This document shows positions 1-7,118 of a DNA stretch of 64,000 nt, one piece after another. Position 1 is the first letter of the stretch. The number at the start of each line of letters is the position of its first letter. The notes under the pieces were generated by a model. The model saw nothing but the letters and a program-made list of their open reading frames with translations, made no database searches and was not told the DNA's origin. The position numbers were made by a program, and so were the translations under genes. Source of the stretch: Flammeovirgaceae bacterium UBA2338 (GTDB lineage: Bacteria; Bacteroidota; Bacteroidia; Cytophagales; Cyclobacteriaceae); contig DDUM01000056.1 of NCBI GenBank assembly GCA_002344795.1, positions 451 to 64,450 on the forward strand, in the 5' to 3' direction.

Positions 1-58
1 GCGCTTTTTGTGTTTCCGTTCAAGATGTGGAAAAACTTAGCGATAGGCCTAGAGAGCC

Positions 59-84
59 CAAGCGAGACGCTTGCGCTTGTTGGG
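59..84. repeat. REP-like palindrome, copy 1
   Basis: This short palindrome has the core CAAGCG-AGA-CGCTTG followed by CGC and TTGTTGGG. It shares an 18-base core and the trailing GTTGGG with the repeat at 4888-4913, which borders the RAYT transposase gene, and lies in the same orientation. It sits just beyond the 3' end of the HEPN gene at 117-1511. I read it as a dispersed REP element mobilised by a RAYT; the sequence identity is seen, the mobilisation is inferred. Confidence 0.6.
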
Positions 85-116
85 AAATATAATATATTGT
101 GTTGGTAGCTGTGCAC

Positions 117-1511
117 TTAATTTGTACTTTCAAATTCAAATCCAGTATTATAAGCTGTTAACTTCAGGAAATCCGCCCTCATTAATTCCTTTACTAATTT
201 TTCATTAGCATTTCGATCGATAATGGCATTATCAATCTTTGCAATCAATTCGTCTTTTAGAATCAACTTTGAAAGTCCAATAAATATCAACAATATTCTT
301 CTCAAGAGGTTGAGAATCTGGTTTTGGATTTCCCCAAGGTCTTTTCGCTCTGTGGGCCCTAACATTGAGCCGTGAATATATGTGCTTCTTATTTCATAAG
401 CTCTCTTCATAACATTGTAAACCTTAATAGGTGGGTATTTAAAGTACTGAGATAAATACGAAACTCTTTGAGATAATTTATGACTCAATTCAGATCTTTC
501 GTTTGCCTTAAGTAACAGAGCCTCCAAAGCAGTGATTGCTGTAGTGATCTTATTTTCAACCGCCATTGATTTTGTTATTGCTTCAGAATATCGCTCGATA
601 CTTATATAGATAGGGTTTTGATCCTGAATTTTACTTGCCCAATTCATAGGGGGTAGAAAATCTAGCATAAAATCTAAAAACGCCCTTATATCATTCGATT
701 CCTTGGATGTGACCTCATATTGGAAAAAAGAATGGATATCCAAGGAATATGGAACCCCATATCGCAACAAAATTGAGTTCGGTTTGTACTCTCGTCTATT
801 AACTTGAACAGCCCCAAGGTTATATAATCTCAATGATTGAATCAATTTTGTTAAATAATCCTCCATCGCATTTTCATCCTCGAATTTTTTCCTAATTTCA
901 ATGATCGAGTCGCACGAATCAATGGTGGCGGAAATCATTGATGAAAAATAAGAATAGGAAGGTTGCTCCAAAACAAAGTCATCGTTTACTGGTTTACGAA
1001 TTGTAAGCTCATTTGAAACATCTATAATTTCATCATTTAACCAGATTCCTTTAATCCATAACTTTATTTTCCATTCTGGCGCTGTTTTGTTTAAGTCATT
1101 AATAAAGACGGTAACTAATTCTATTATTGTTTCATCTAAAATATACTTTTCATTTTTAAATAAAACATAATACAAAAAAGCACCAAGGGTAGAATGAACC
1201 TCTTGTTCATTTAATTGATATTCATTCTTGATTGCCTGAAAACACCTATTTAATATTGAATACTTTGCGCTGAGCCTTTCAAAATAACTTTTAAAATTGA
1301 TCCAGGTTTTATCATCCTTATTGAAGTACTCCGTACTCCACTGCATTCGCTTAATTCCTTTTGAATATTCCTCAACCTTGCCTCTTGTTCTTGTGTAAAG
1401 CTCTTGTCGGTTTAAGATTTCCTTAGGTTCAAAATGTAAAAAGTCATCAGGGTGATCTCTGATTTCTTTTATTAGTGAATGTAGCGTGGAGGATACCTTT
1501 GAGTGTATCAT
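117..1511 (-). CDS. Apea-like HEPN domain protein
   Basis: A 464-residue soluble protein with no signal peptide. The C-terminal third carries features of Apea-like HEPN domains: a segment ALEALLLKANERSELSHKL, then LSQRVSYLS, and further on RSTYIHG, which fits the RX4H ribonuclease motif of HEPN proteins. The N-terminal two thirds are not recognisable. HEPN proteins of this kind are often RNases in defence or stress responses; RNase activity here is inferred from the motif only. The gene lies in a minus-strand accessory island next to a helicase-nuclease. Its start is 21 bases from a GCAGCCAAC core (1533-1541), and its stop is 7 bases from a nearly complementary GTTGGTAGC (101-109), so it may be a mobile cassette. 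Confidence 0.7.
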   Translation of the reverse strand: MIHSKVSSTLHSLIKEIRDHPDDFLHFEPKEILNRQELYTRTRGKVEEYSKGIKRMQWSTEYFNKDDKTWINFKSYFERLSAKYSILNRCFQAIKNEYQLNEQEVHSTLGAFLYYVLFKNEKYILDETIIELVTVFINDLNKTAPEWKIKLWIKGIWLNDEIIDVSNELTIRKPVNDDFVLEQPSYSYFSSMISATIDSCDSIIEIRKKFEDENAMEDYLTKLIQSLRLYNLGAVQVNRREYKPNSILLRYGVPYSLDIHSFFQYEVTSKESNDIRAFLDFMLDFLPPMNWASKIQDQNPIYISIERYSEAITKSMAVENKITTAITALEALLLKANERSELSHKLSQRVSYLSQYFKYPPIKVYNVMKRAYEIRSTYIHGSMLGPTERKDLGEIQNQILNLLRRILLIFIGLSKLILKDELIAKIDNAIIDRNANEKLVKELMRADFLKLTAYNTGFEFESTN

Positions 1512-1532
1512 TTCATAGTTCTTATTTGCATT

Positions 1533-1623
1533 GCAGCCAACGTTTATGTATAAGCCGTGGCGCTGAGCAAAAATAAAAAAATATCCTCCTTATCAGCGCC
1601 ATGGATTATACATTTTGTTGTGC
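1533..1623 (-). other. attC-like imperfect hairpin site
   Basis: This is a 91-base noncoding site between the HEPN gene and the helicase gene. It begins GCAGCCAAC and ends GTTGTGC on the plus strand, the AAC...GTT arrangement of integron attC sites. Inside it, the arm at 1548-1566 pairs with the arm at 1593-1611 with two mismatches over 19 bases, around a 26-base A/T-rich centre. The outer cores do not match the RYYYAAC/GTTRRRY consensus exactly. It could instead be a Bacteroidota intergenic palindrome of unknown kind. Confidence 0.45.
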
Positions 1624-1651
1624 ATAGTGCCACGCATTCACCGTACTTTAA

Positions 1652-1711
1652 CCACGCGGATGCCATTGCTTTGGTTGTGTGTCGGATTGCGCGGCAATGG
1701 CATTGGTGTGG
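1652..1711. repeat. Second inverted repeat downstream of helicase gene
   Basis: The arm at 1652-1669 (CCACGCGGATGCCATTGC) pairs imperfectly with the arm at 1694-1711 (GCAATGGCATTGGTGTGG) around 24 bases. It sits between the attC-like hairpin and the stop of the helicase gene at 1723. It is not followed by a T run on the minus strand, so it does not look like a simple terminator. Confidence 0.5.
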
Positions 1712-1722
1712 TTTTCGAAGCA

Positions 1723-3906
1723 CTATTCCTCTTGTCCGTTTACTTTCTCACCACAATAAGGACACATAATCCATAATTTATTAAGTTCACTAAAACACTT
1801 TTTGCAAGTAATTACTTTGTCCACCATAGACTTAAGTGGAATACTCGTCCGTACTGTAAATGTCTCAGGGATTTCCTTTAAAAAACTCGACTCATTACCT
1901 TTTTCAGTAATTAGGAAGAGTTTCTCTTTCGCTCTTGTCATTGCTACATAAAAGAGTCGTCTTTCTTCTTCAAGCAATAAGTCGTGATTCGCTTTTTTAA
2001 TTGTTTGAAAGATTCTGTCTTCAAGCCAAATGTCAGGAAAGCCACCGTCTCCTTCTGTAAGTCCAATTATAAAAACTACTTTAGCTTCAAGCCCTTTTGC
2101 TGCGTGAATGGTTTTTCCCTGGACCTTTAACCCTTCATCTCTTAGTCTATGGTAGTAAGATTTGTCTTGATTAAATGAGTTACTGAACATTTTACTTCTT
2201 CTATAAAGGAATAGAATGTCCTCGCTTGTTAATCCTTCTTCTTGAAATTTACGGACTTCCTCAATTGCGAATTGAATATTCTCCTCTTCACTGTTCCCCG
2301 CGAACACAACGATTTTATGCTCTGACTTTTTTGAGGAGTGAATGTCCTTGTCAACCTTAAATTTAATGTGTTTTATTACTTCATTACTTGCTCCAACAAT
2401 ATGCTGTGTGCTTCTGTAATTAAGATTCAATTTTACAACACGTGCATTTTTAAAGTGATTCTCAAAGTCTATTATATAACTCACATTTGAACCCCGGAAC
2501 CCGTATATGCTTTGCCAATCATCACCAACGCAAAAAAGCTGAGTGTCATCGGTTAGCGTTAGTTTAATTAGCTCAACTTGTAAATTATTAACATCTTGAA
2601 ATTCGTCAACCAAAATGTACTGAAACTTGCTTTTGTACTTGTTAGCAATGTCTGGATGGTTCTTAAAGAGAGAGGCGGTTCTTGAGATAAGGTCGTTGAA
2701 GTCGAGATAGGATTTATCAGTGCAGTAGGTTACGTATTTATCAACAATTGGTATTGCTAAATCATAAAAGCTTCTTACTCTTTCGTGTTGGTCTTGTTTT
2801 GCATTACCTAAAACAGTCTCAGTGCTAATGTTTTCTACTTTAATCATGTCAGTTATTCTAATGATTTGAGTAAGAAACTTTTTCACGTCTTCATGATAGC
2901 CCTGAAATTCTTCTTTGTATGAGAGTGCTGCATTAACATGATAATTTGCTGGAAGGCGATTTTTGATTACTTTGTCTAGAGTGTGGTTAAAAAGAGCAGA
3001 GTCTTTGGTCATACTCTCATAAGTCTTTACCAATAGGAGATTTCCTTTTTTGAATTGTTCTTCCTTGTCCTTTGTCGAGTAGCTTTTCTCACTGACATGC
3101 TCCAAGTAAAGGTTTGCTTCAGGAATGTAAAAATCTGGGTGAAATGAAAAGTCCTTAACGTTTAGCAATGGCTCATATTCATATTTTATGCTATGTCGGT
3201 AAAGCCAATCAGCAATAAATTGCTCAGACTTTGAGCGGACCTTAGTTCCATCCAATGCGGTAAAATATTTGCCGTCTTTGGGAACGAACTTGCCTTGACT
3301 CTTATCAAGATGAATTTTATCTATTATATAGTCTAAGATGTACCGCTTTAGGCGAAGCAAAAACTCAGTTTGTTCACATTCCTCAATTAATATTTTGTGA
3401 AAAACTTCAAATACGGTTTCAGGGGCAACGTGCTTTGATAACTCGTCCTCTTCATCCCTTTTCTCCTCTCCAATTATTCTGAATTTGTTATCAAATTCAT
3501 TTACTCCATGATTCCTTAAAACACTATAACAGAAACTATGGAATGTTCTAATTGTAAGTGAGTCTATCCATTTAAACTTTCTTTGATAGTTAAACCGCTC
3601 TTTGTCTTTATCAGCTTTACTTTTGAACTTATCAACAAGGATTTTCTCATATTCTCCGGTATTGTCCGCTGAAACGATTAAACGGTCAATCATTTCATTT
3701 GTCGCATTCTTAGTGAATGTGATTGCAAGTATGCCTGAAGGGCTTACACTTTTTTCTTCTATTAAATAGACAAGCTTTTGAAGAAGGGTCTTAGTCTTAC
3801 CTGAACCCGCACCCGCTAAAACAAGTAAACGCTTTTCATCACTAATAACTGCTTCCTTCTGTCTATCATTTAGAGCGCTTAGATTCGTCTTTGTTTCTTC
3901 AAGCAT
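1723..3906 (-). CDS. UvrD/Rep-like SF1 helicase with inserted nuclease-like domain
   Basis: A 727-residue superfamily 1A DNA helicase. Visible motifs are Walker A AGAGSGKT at residues 31-38, the UvrD segment ILAITFTKNA, Walker B LVDEFQD, motif III VGDDWQSIYGFRG, motif IV LNLNYRST and motif VI FYVAMTRAKEK. Between the first helicase motifs and Walker B, at about residues 205-300, lies a segment KSEQFIADWLYRHSIKYEYE followed by FHPDFYIPEANLYLEH. This resembles the PD-(D/E)XK-like domain inserted in some helicase IV-like proteins. The C-terminus carries a zinc-ribbon pair, CKKC and CPYC. The protein could act in DNA repair or defence; the island context favours defence, by inference. A remnant RES-like reading frame ends 48 bases upstream of its ATG. 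Confidence 0.85.
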   Translation of the reverse strand: MLEETKTNLSALNDRQKEAVISDEKRLLVLAGAGSGKTKTLLQKLVYLIEEKSVSPSGILAITFTKNATNEMIDRLIVSADNTGEYEKILVDKFKSKADKDKERFNYQRKFKWIDSLTIRTFHSFCYSVLRNHGVNEFDNKFRIIGEEKRDEEDELSKHVAPETVFEVFHKILIEECEQTEFLLRLKRYILDYIIDKIHLDKSQGKFVPKDGKYFTALDGTKVRSKSEQFIADWLYRHSIKYEYEPLLNVKDFSFHPDFYIPEANLYLEHVSEKSYSTKDKEEQFKKGNLLLVKTYESMTKDSALFNHTLDKVIKNRLPANYHVNAALSYKEEFQGYHEDVKKFLTQIIRITDMIKVENISTETVLGNAKQDQHERVRSFYDLAIPIVDKYVTYCTDKSYLDFNDLISRTASLFKNHPDIANKYKSKFQYILVDEFQDVNNLQVELIKLTLTDDTQLFCVGDDWQSIYGFRGSNVSYIIDFENHFKNARVVKLNLNYRSTQHIVGASNEVIKHIKFKVDKDIHSSKKSEHKIVVFAGNSEEENIQFAIEEVRKFQEEGLTSEDILFLYRRSKMFSNSFNQDKSYYHRLRDEGLKVQGKTIHAAKGLEAKVVFIIGLTEGDGGFPDIWLEDRIFQTIKKANHDLLLEEERRLFYVAMTRAKEKLFLITEKGNESSFLKEIPETFTVRTSIPLKSMVDKVITCKKCFSELNKLWIMCPYCGEKVNGQEE

Positions 3907-3954
3907 GTCCTAGGTATCTATTCTCCAATTTAAACATTTGATTGGATTTCTTAC

Positions 3955-4212
3955 CTAGTGAGTACCAAATTTGCGCCATTCAATAATGCCTTTTTCATTT
4001 ACCTTCGCTCTATGTTCGATTGGGATAAATTGAGCTCCTCTAGTTTTGCTTAATACTACCCAAATTAAGTCACACCATAGAAACTTTAACTTAGTGTCAA
4101 CTATTTTTGGAGGAATTACGAGGTTTAATTCTTGATAACTGGATGGTACACTTGGAAAGATTATTCCGTCAATTTCAATTTTCGTGTCAAAGTTTTTGTT
4201 TCTGTTAAAAAC
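3955..4212 (-). pseudogene. Truncated RES-like domain gene (C-terminal fragment)
   Basis: On the minus strand an open frame of 85 codons ends at the TAG at 3955-3957. It reads GIIFPSVPSSYQELNLVIPP, then KFLWCDLIWVV and a final IEWRKFGTH. The segment resembles the C-terminal part of RES-family NAD-degrading toxins, where a G-I-hydrophobic-P-S-V stretch is followed by N-hydrophobic-P. There is no start codon in frame: a TGA at 4213-4215 interrupts it exactly where the REP-like repeat at 4215 begins. I infer that insertion of the RAYT element cut the gene; the missing N-terminal half is not visible beyond the element. The family assignment is tentative. Confidence 0.45.
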
Positions 4213-4214
4213 TC

Positions 4215-4240
4215 AACTAGCGCAAGCGTCTCGCTTGTGC
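4215..4240. repeat. REP-like palindrome, left border of RAYT element
   Basis: This 26-base sequence is an exact reverse complement of 4888-4913. Its core is a hairpin with arms GCGCAAGCG and CGCTTGTGC around TCT, with one mismatch. It marks one end of the RAYT-containing segment and coincides with the break in the RES-like fragment. Confidence 0.8.
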
Positions 4241-4274
4241 ACTCTTCTGCTTCTAAATTACTACCGACTTTCGC

Positions 4275-4823
4275 TCAAACAACATAACACAGTTCAATCA
4301 ATCCTTTCTTGTCGTAAAAATCCCTGGCACTACTGTATAAATAATCCTCTTCATTTTCAACAAACCCTGCTTCAACAGGATTTCTGTGTATGTATTCCAA
4401 TTTCTGGTAAAACATGTGCTGAGTTGTTAACTCAATGGGGTGGTTATGTTGTTGCCACAACTGCCAGTCTTTGTTGTTTCCATTCTTCAATCCTGCCTGC
4501 ATCAAAATAGGCATAATCCATTCTTTTCTACTCTCAGCAGGATTTGATGTTATTGCTTTCCTTATGCTCCTTGAGGTATAACTTTTCATCTCACCCACTA
4601 TTTTTGGTAATGGCCTGCCTTTGCTACCCACAATCATATGAACATGACTGGTCATAATACACCATGAATATATTTCCAAATCCTTTTCCCTTTGGCAAAA
4701 CCTCCAGCTTTCAAGTAAGAGTTCCTTGTACTCCCTGCGGATAAAAATATCTACCCAACCCACCACCGTAAATGTGATAAAATACAATTGATCATTATCT
4801 GAAAATTTGTACTTACGACTCAT
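4275..4823 (-). CDS. REP-associated tyrosine transposase (RAYT, Y1 HUH family)
   Basis: A protein of about 182 residues starting MSRKYKFSDN. The ATG at 4823 is preferred over an upstream start at 4859 because the family begins just before YFITFTVVGW. It shows the Y1 transposase signature: the segment WCIMTSHVHMIV contains the HUH metal-binding pair (HVH), and the catalytic tyrosine is probably in the helix around QKLEYIHRNPVEAGFV. Such proteins nick single-stranded DNA at REP palindromes. The gene lies between two perfect inverted 26-base REP-like repeats (4215-4240 and 4888-4913), with a third copy at 59-84, which fits a RAYT with its own REP family. Confidence 0.88.
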   Translation of the reverse strand: MSRKYKFSDNDQLYFITFTVVGWVDIFIRREYKELLLESWRFCQREKDLEIYSWCIMTSHVHMIVGSKGRPLPKIVGEMKSYTSRSIRKAITSNPAESRKEWIMPILMQAGLKNGNNKDWQLWQQHNHPIELTTQHMFYQKLEYIHRNPVEAGFVENEEDYLYSSARDFYDKKGLIELCYVV

Positions 4824-4887
4824 CGAAACAAATAATTGTAAAATTCCTATTTTAAGCAAGTTGCAATGAGATGAAAAGTAAAATTAT

Positions 4888-4913
4888 GCACAAGCGAGAC
4901 GCTTGCGCTAGTT
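4888..4913. repeat. REP-like palindrome, right border of RAYT element
   Basis: This is an exact reverse complement of 4215-4240, located 64 bases upstream of the RAYT start codon. It contains the CAAGCG-AGA-CGCTTG hairpin and is followed by GTTGGGG, as in the copy at 59-84. Confidence 0.8.
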
Positions 4914-5008
4914 GGGGTATCAACAATTGGCTATCATGGAAAAATAAAATCATATCGAAGTCCACAGTTGTCAACAAAAAAATTGCAGGTTGTGCAACAG
5001 CAACTCAT

Positions 5009-5018
5009 GTTGTGGCGC
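5009..5018. other. Cassette core GTTGTGGCGC (left bracket of membrane-protein gene)
   Basis: GTTGTGGCGC lies two bases beyond the stop codon (5021-5023) of the membrane-protein gene. It is the exact reverse complement of GCGCCACAAC at 6002-6011, which lies 9 bases before that gene's ATG. Such self-complementary brackets are expected for an integron cassette, where both cores come from one attC site of the excised circle. Confidence 0.45.
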
Positions 5019-5020
5019 GT

Positions 5021-5992
5021 TTACATCCCTAGAACTCTTAGTCTTACTTTAACAGAATCATTGTCAACTTTCAAGTTAAAACTAAAGTCATTATTGTTCC
5101 AACCTATGTTCGAGATACTAAATCGATCATAGTTTCGATAATTACTTAACTCAATTTCATCTTCGTATATCAATCTATATTTCTTATTTTCTTTATGCCA
5201 GAGTTTAACAGGAATTTTTAACTGGCCAATATCATTGCAGAACGAAACACATCCATATAGACTTTCAGATCTAGCTTCGTAAAGTGGAAGACCATGAATT
5301 ATTTGCCCGGTAAGTGCATCAATTGAAGAGTAGTCTGGCCCGAACTCACTCATATTGTCAACAAAAACAAAGAGACCAGATTTGGGTAAGTAGCCTAAAT
5401 AACTTATAGAGTCAAAGCCGTTTGTACTTGGTTCTAATTTTTTCTTGATCACCTTGTTGGATTCAAGGTATAGAACAAAGAGAGTGTCATTTATTATTTC
5501 GAATTTTGACTTAGCAGGCACTTTAACATTCTGTTTCGTCCTGTCAATTTCAAAATAATTCAGCTCAATGATAAAGGAATTTAATGGCTCTGTGATTGAA
5601 ATCGTATTTTCCACAATTGTGTCAAATGTTACATTGATGGCAAAGCTGTCGGTGACATAAGATTCTAAGCCAGCAATTTGTGTCGAAAAACTTTGCATCT
5701 GGCTCCTAGTCACCACTGGTTCAGATGCTCTCTCTTTGTCGTGGTCATATTTTGTCCAGAACCCATAAGCAAGAAATAGGAATGGAATAATTGCACCCAA
5801 AATAATTCCATATTTTAATAAAGGATTTTTGAACAAAACTATGAACAGTGTGGCTGAGACTAATAGACTTGCTGTAAGTGTTACTCCCGCGGTTGTACCT
5901 CGTATATCAAACGACATTAAAAGTATGAATACGAGTCCAATAAAAGCCAATTCTATTGATATACCCAGTAAGAATAGTCCAACTTTTTTCAT
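5021..5992 (-). CDS. Hypothetical membrane-anchored protein
   Basis: A protein of about 323 residues starting MKKVGLFLLG at 5992; the frame extends upstream to 6010 but would run into the cassette core. Three hydrophobic segments lie in the first 80 residues, separated by short polar turns, followed by a soluble domain of about 230 residues rich in beta-type segments. I recognise no domain. The gene is compact between the cores at 5009-5018 and 6002-6011, leaving 2 and 9 bases, which suggests a single-gene cassette. Confidence 0.65.
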   Translation of the reverse strand: MKKVGLFLLGISIELAFIGLVFILLMSFDIRGTTAGVTLTASLLVSATLFIVLFKNPLLKYGIILGAIIPFLFLAYGFWTKYDHDKERASEPVVTRSQMQSFSTQIAGLESYVTDSFAINVTFDTIVENTISITEPLNSFIIELNYFEIDRTKQNVKVPAKSKFEIINDTLFVLYLESNKVIKKKLEPSTNGFDSISYLGYLPKSGLFVFVDNMSEFGPDYSSIDALTGQIIHGLPLYEARSESLYGCVSFCNDIGQLKIPVKLWHKENKKYRLIYEDEIELSNYRNYDRFSISNIGWNNNDFSFNLKVDNDSVKVRLRVLGM

Positions 5993-6001
5993 CTTGTAAA
6001 T

Positions 6002-6135
6002 GCGCCACAACGCTCGGCTATAAAACGTATGCGTGTAAATACCTACGACTTTGTCCCACGTTGCAAACGAAATTTACTAGCACACACTTTAAGAACCTAC
6101 AATACAGCATATGTTTTATAGCATTTGTTAGCGGC
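6002..6135 (-). other. attC-like hairpin site between two cassette-like genes
   Basis: A 134-base noncoding site that begins GCGCCACAACG and ends GTTAGCGGC on the plus strand. The arm at 6017-6032 (GCTATAAAACGTATGC) pairs with 6107-6122 (GCATATGTTTTATAGC) with one mismatch. The outer bases are not complementary to each other but to the far ends of the two neighbouring genes (5009-5018 and 6856-6864). That is what happens when two integron cassettes are joined. Length is in the attC range; the cores deviate from the textbook consensus. Confidence 0.5.
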
Positions 6136-6139
6136 TGAC

Positions 6140-6841
6140 TCATTTCTCCGCACTCAATAAAGAATAAATTTCTTCAATTGTCTGGGGCTTTTTAGAATTT
6201 TTCTGTCCGTCTTTATAAACCTTTACAATTTCGTTAAGTCCTTGTCCCCATGCAGTAAAGTCATAACGTGTTCCACATTCTTCTCTTTTCTCTGTCGGAC
6301 ATAAACAACTCCAAACAAAATCATTTATCTCCGTCCAGTTGATAAATTTGTCAGCATTATTTAATTCAACTCTCTCGGGACTAAATATTACAGGTCTAAC
6401 TTTTACATTGCCAAATTTTGTTGCAATTGGATCTGTTGATAGAAGTCCTTGTCTTTTGGTGTTTTGTTTAGGAGTCACCAAATCTTGCAACACCTTTGTC
6501 ACCGAGGAAATAATGTTGTCGTCAAAAAGTCCGATCCATCTTAGAAGCCTTGAAATATTATGTTCATTCCTCAGCGAGTTGTTGAACTGAAGTTGTTGTC
6601 CTTTACTTTTGACTTCAGCAATGATTATATCAATGTCGTTCGTAATTTCTAAAAAGTCAGATGAGTTATGTTCAGTTTCATCTTGTCGGTGAAGAGGAAA
6701 TCTAATGGCGATTAAATCTACTTCTCCTCCAATCTTGTCCTCACTTGATTGAAATATAAATCCACTGGTCAAATAACCATTCAGTCTCAGGTACAGACTT
6801 GTAATTAATTCCTGAGTGTTTGATTTTTGCTTGTCAGTCAT
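6140..6841 (-). CDS. Hypothetical PD-(D/E)XK nuclease-like protein
   Basis: A 233-residue soluble protein. The N-terminal half looks like a restriction-endonuclease fold: a helix SLYLRLNGYLTSGF, then GGEVDLIAIRF, then DIIIAEVKSKGQQLQF. The spaced D and E-x-K (GEVDLIAI...AEVKS) match the PD-(D/E)XK catalytic signature. The C-terminal half is not recognisable. No partner methylase is visible. The gene starts 14 bases after GTTAGCGGC and ends 4 bases before GCCGCTAAC on its own strand, so it is bracketed like a cassette. Confidence 0.6.
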   Translation of the reverse strand: MTDKQKSNTQELITSLYLRLNGYLTSGFIFQSSEDKIGGEVDLIAIRFPLHRQDETEHNSSDFLEITNDIDIIIAEVKSKGQQLQFNNSLRNEHNISRLLRWIGLFDDNIISSVTKVLQDLVTPKQNTKRQGLLSTDPIATKFGNVKVRPVIFSPERVELNNADKFINWTEINDFVWSCLCPTEKREECGTRYDFTAWGQGLNEIVKVYKDGQKNSKKPQTIEEIYSLLSAEK

Positions 6842-6855
6842 TGTCCAATGAGGTT

Positions 6856-6864
6856 GCCGCTAAC
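6856..6864. other. Cassette core GCCGCTAAC (right bracket of nuclease-like gene)
   Basis: GCCGCTAAC followed by G is the exact reverse complement of GTTAGCGGC at 6127-6135, so the nuclease-like gene at 6140-6841 is enclosed by self-complementary cores. No clear hairpin partner follows to the right; the cassette-like island appears to end here. Confidence 0.4.
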
Positions 6865-7066
6865 GTCAATGTATCCAACATATATATTATAGAAGTCAGA
6901 TACACGCATGTATTTCCACCCCAATTTAGGGTTTTCATCTTTATATCCATTACACAAGTGCAAAAACCTTAATATCTATACTTAAAGCTTTGGCCTCCGT
7001 TGGAGGGGTAACCAGTGCCAGTGTGCACGGAGCCCTTAGGCGGGTAACTATTCCCCTATAAAAGCA

Positions 7067-7100
7067 AAAAACCCTGACGTCCTACGGAGTCAGGGTTTTT
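7067..7100 (-). terminator. Rho-independent terminator
   Basis: The perfect 12-base stem AAAAACCCTGAC / GTCAGGGTTTTT (7067-7078 and 7089-7100) encloses a 10-base loop and lies 19 bases beyond the stop of the gene at 7119. A U run follows on the minus strand. The CCCTG...CAGGG stem is also seen at the paralogous locus (31921-31964). Confidence 0.85.
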
Positions 7101-7118
7101 AATTGATCTTGAACGAGT

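Noticed and set aside
1557..1769. A 70-codon plus-strand frame
   Set aside because: It lies across two hairpins, has no conserved residues and overlaps the helicase end.
6842..7000. A further attC-like hairpin to the right of the GCCGCTAAC core
   Set aside because: I could not find a convincing second arm or terminal GTT core.
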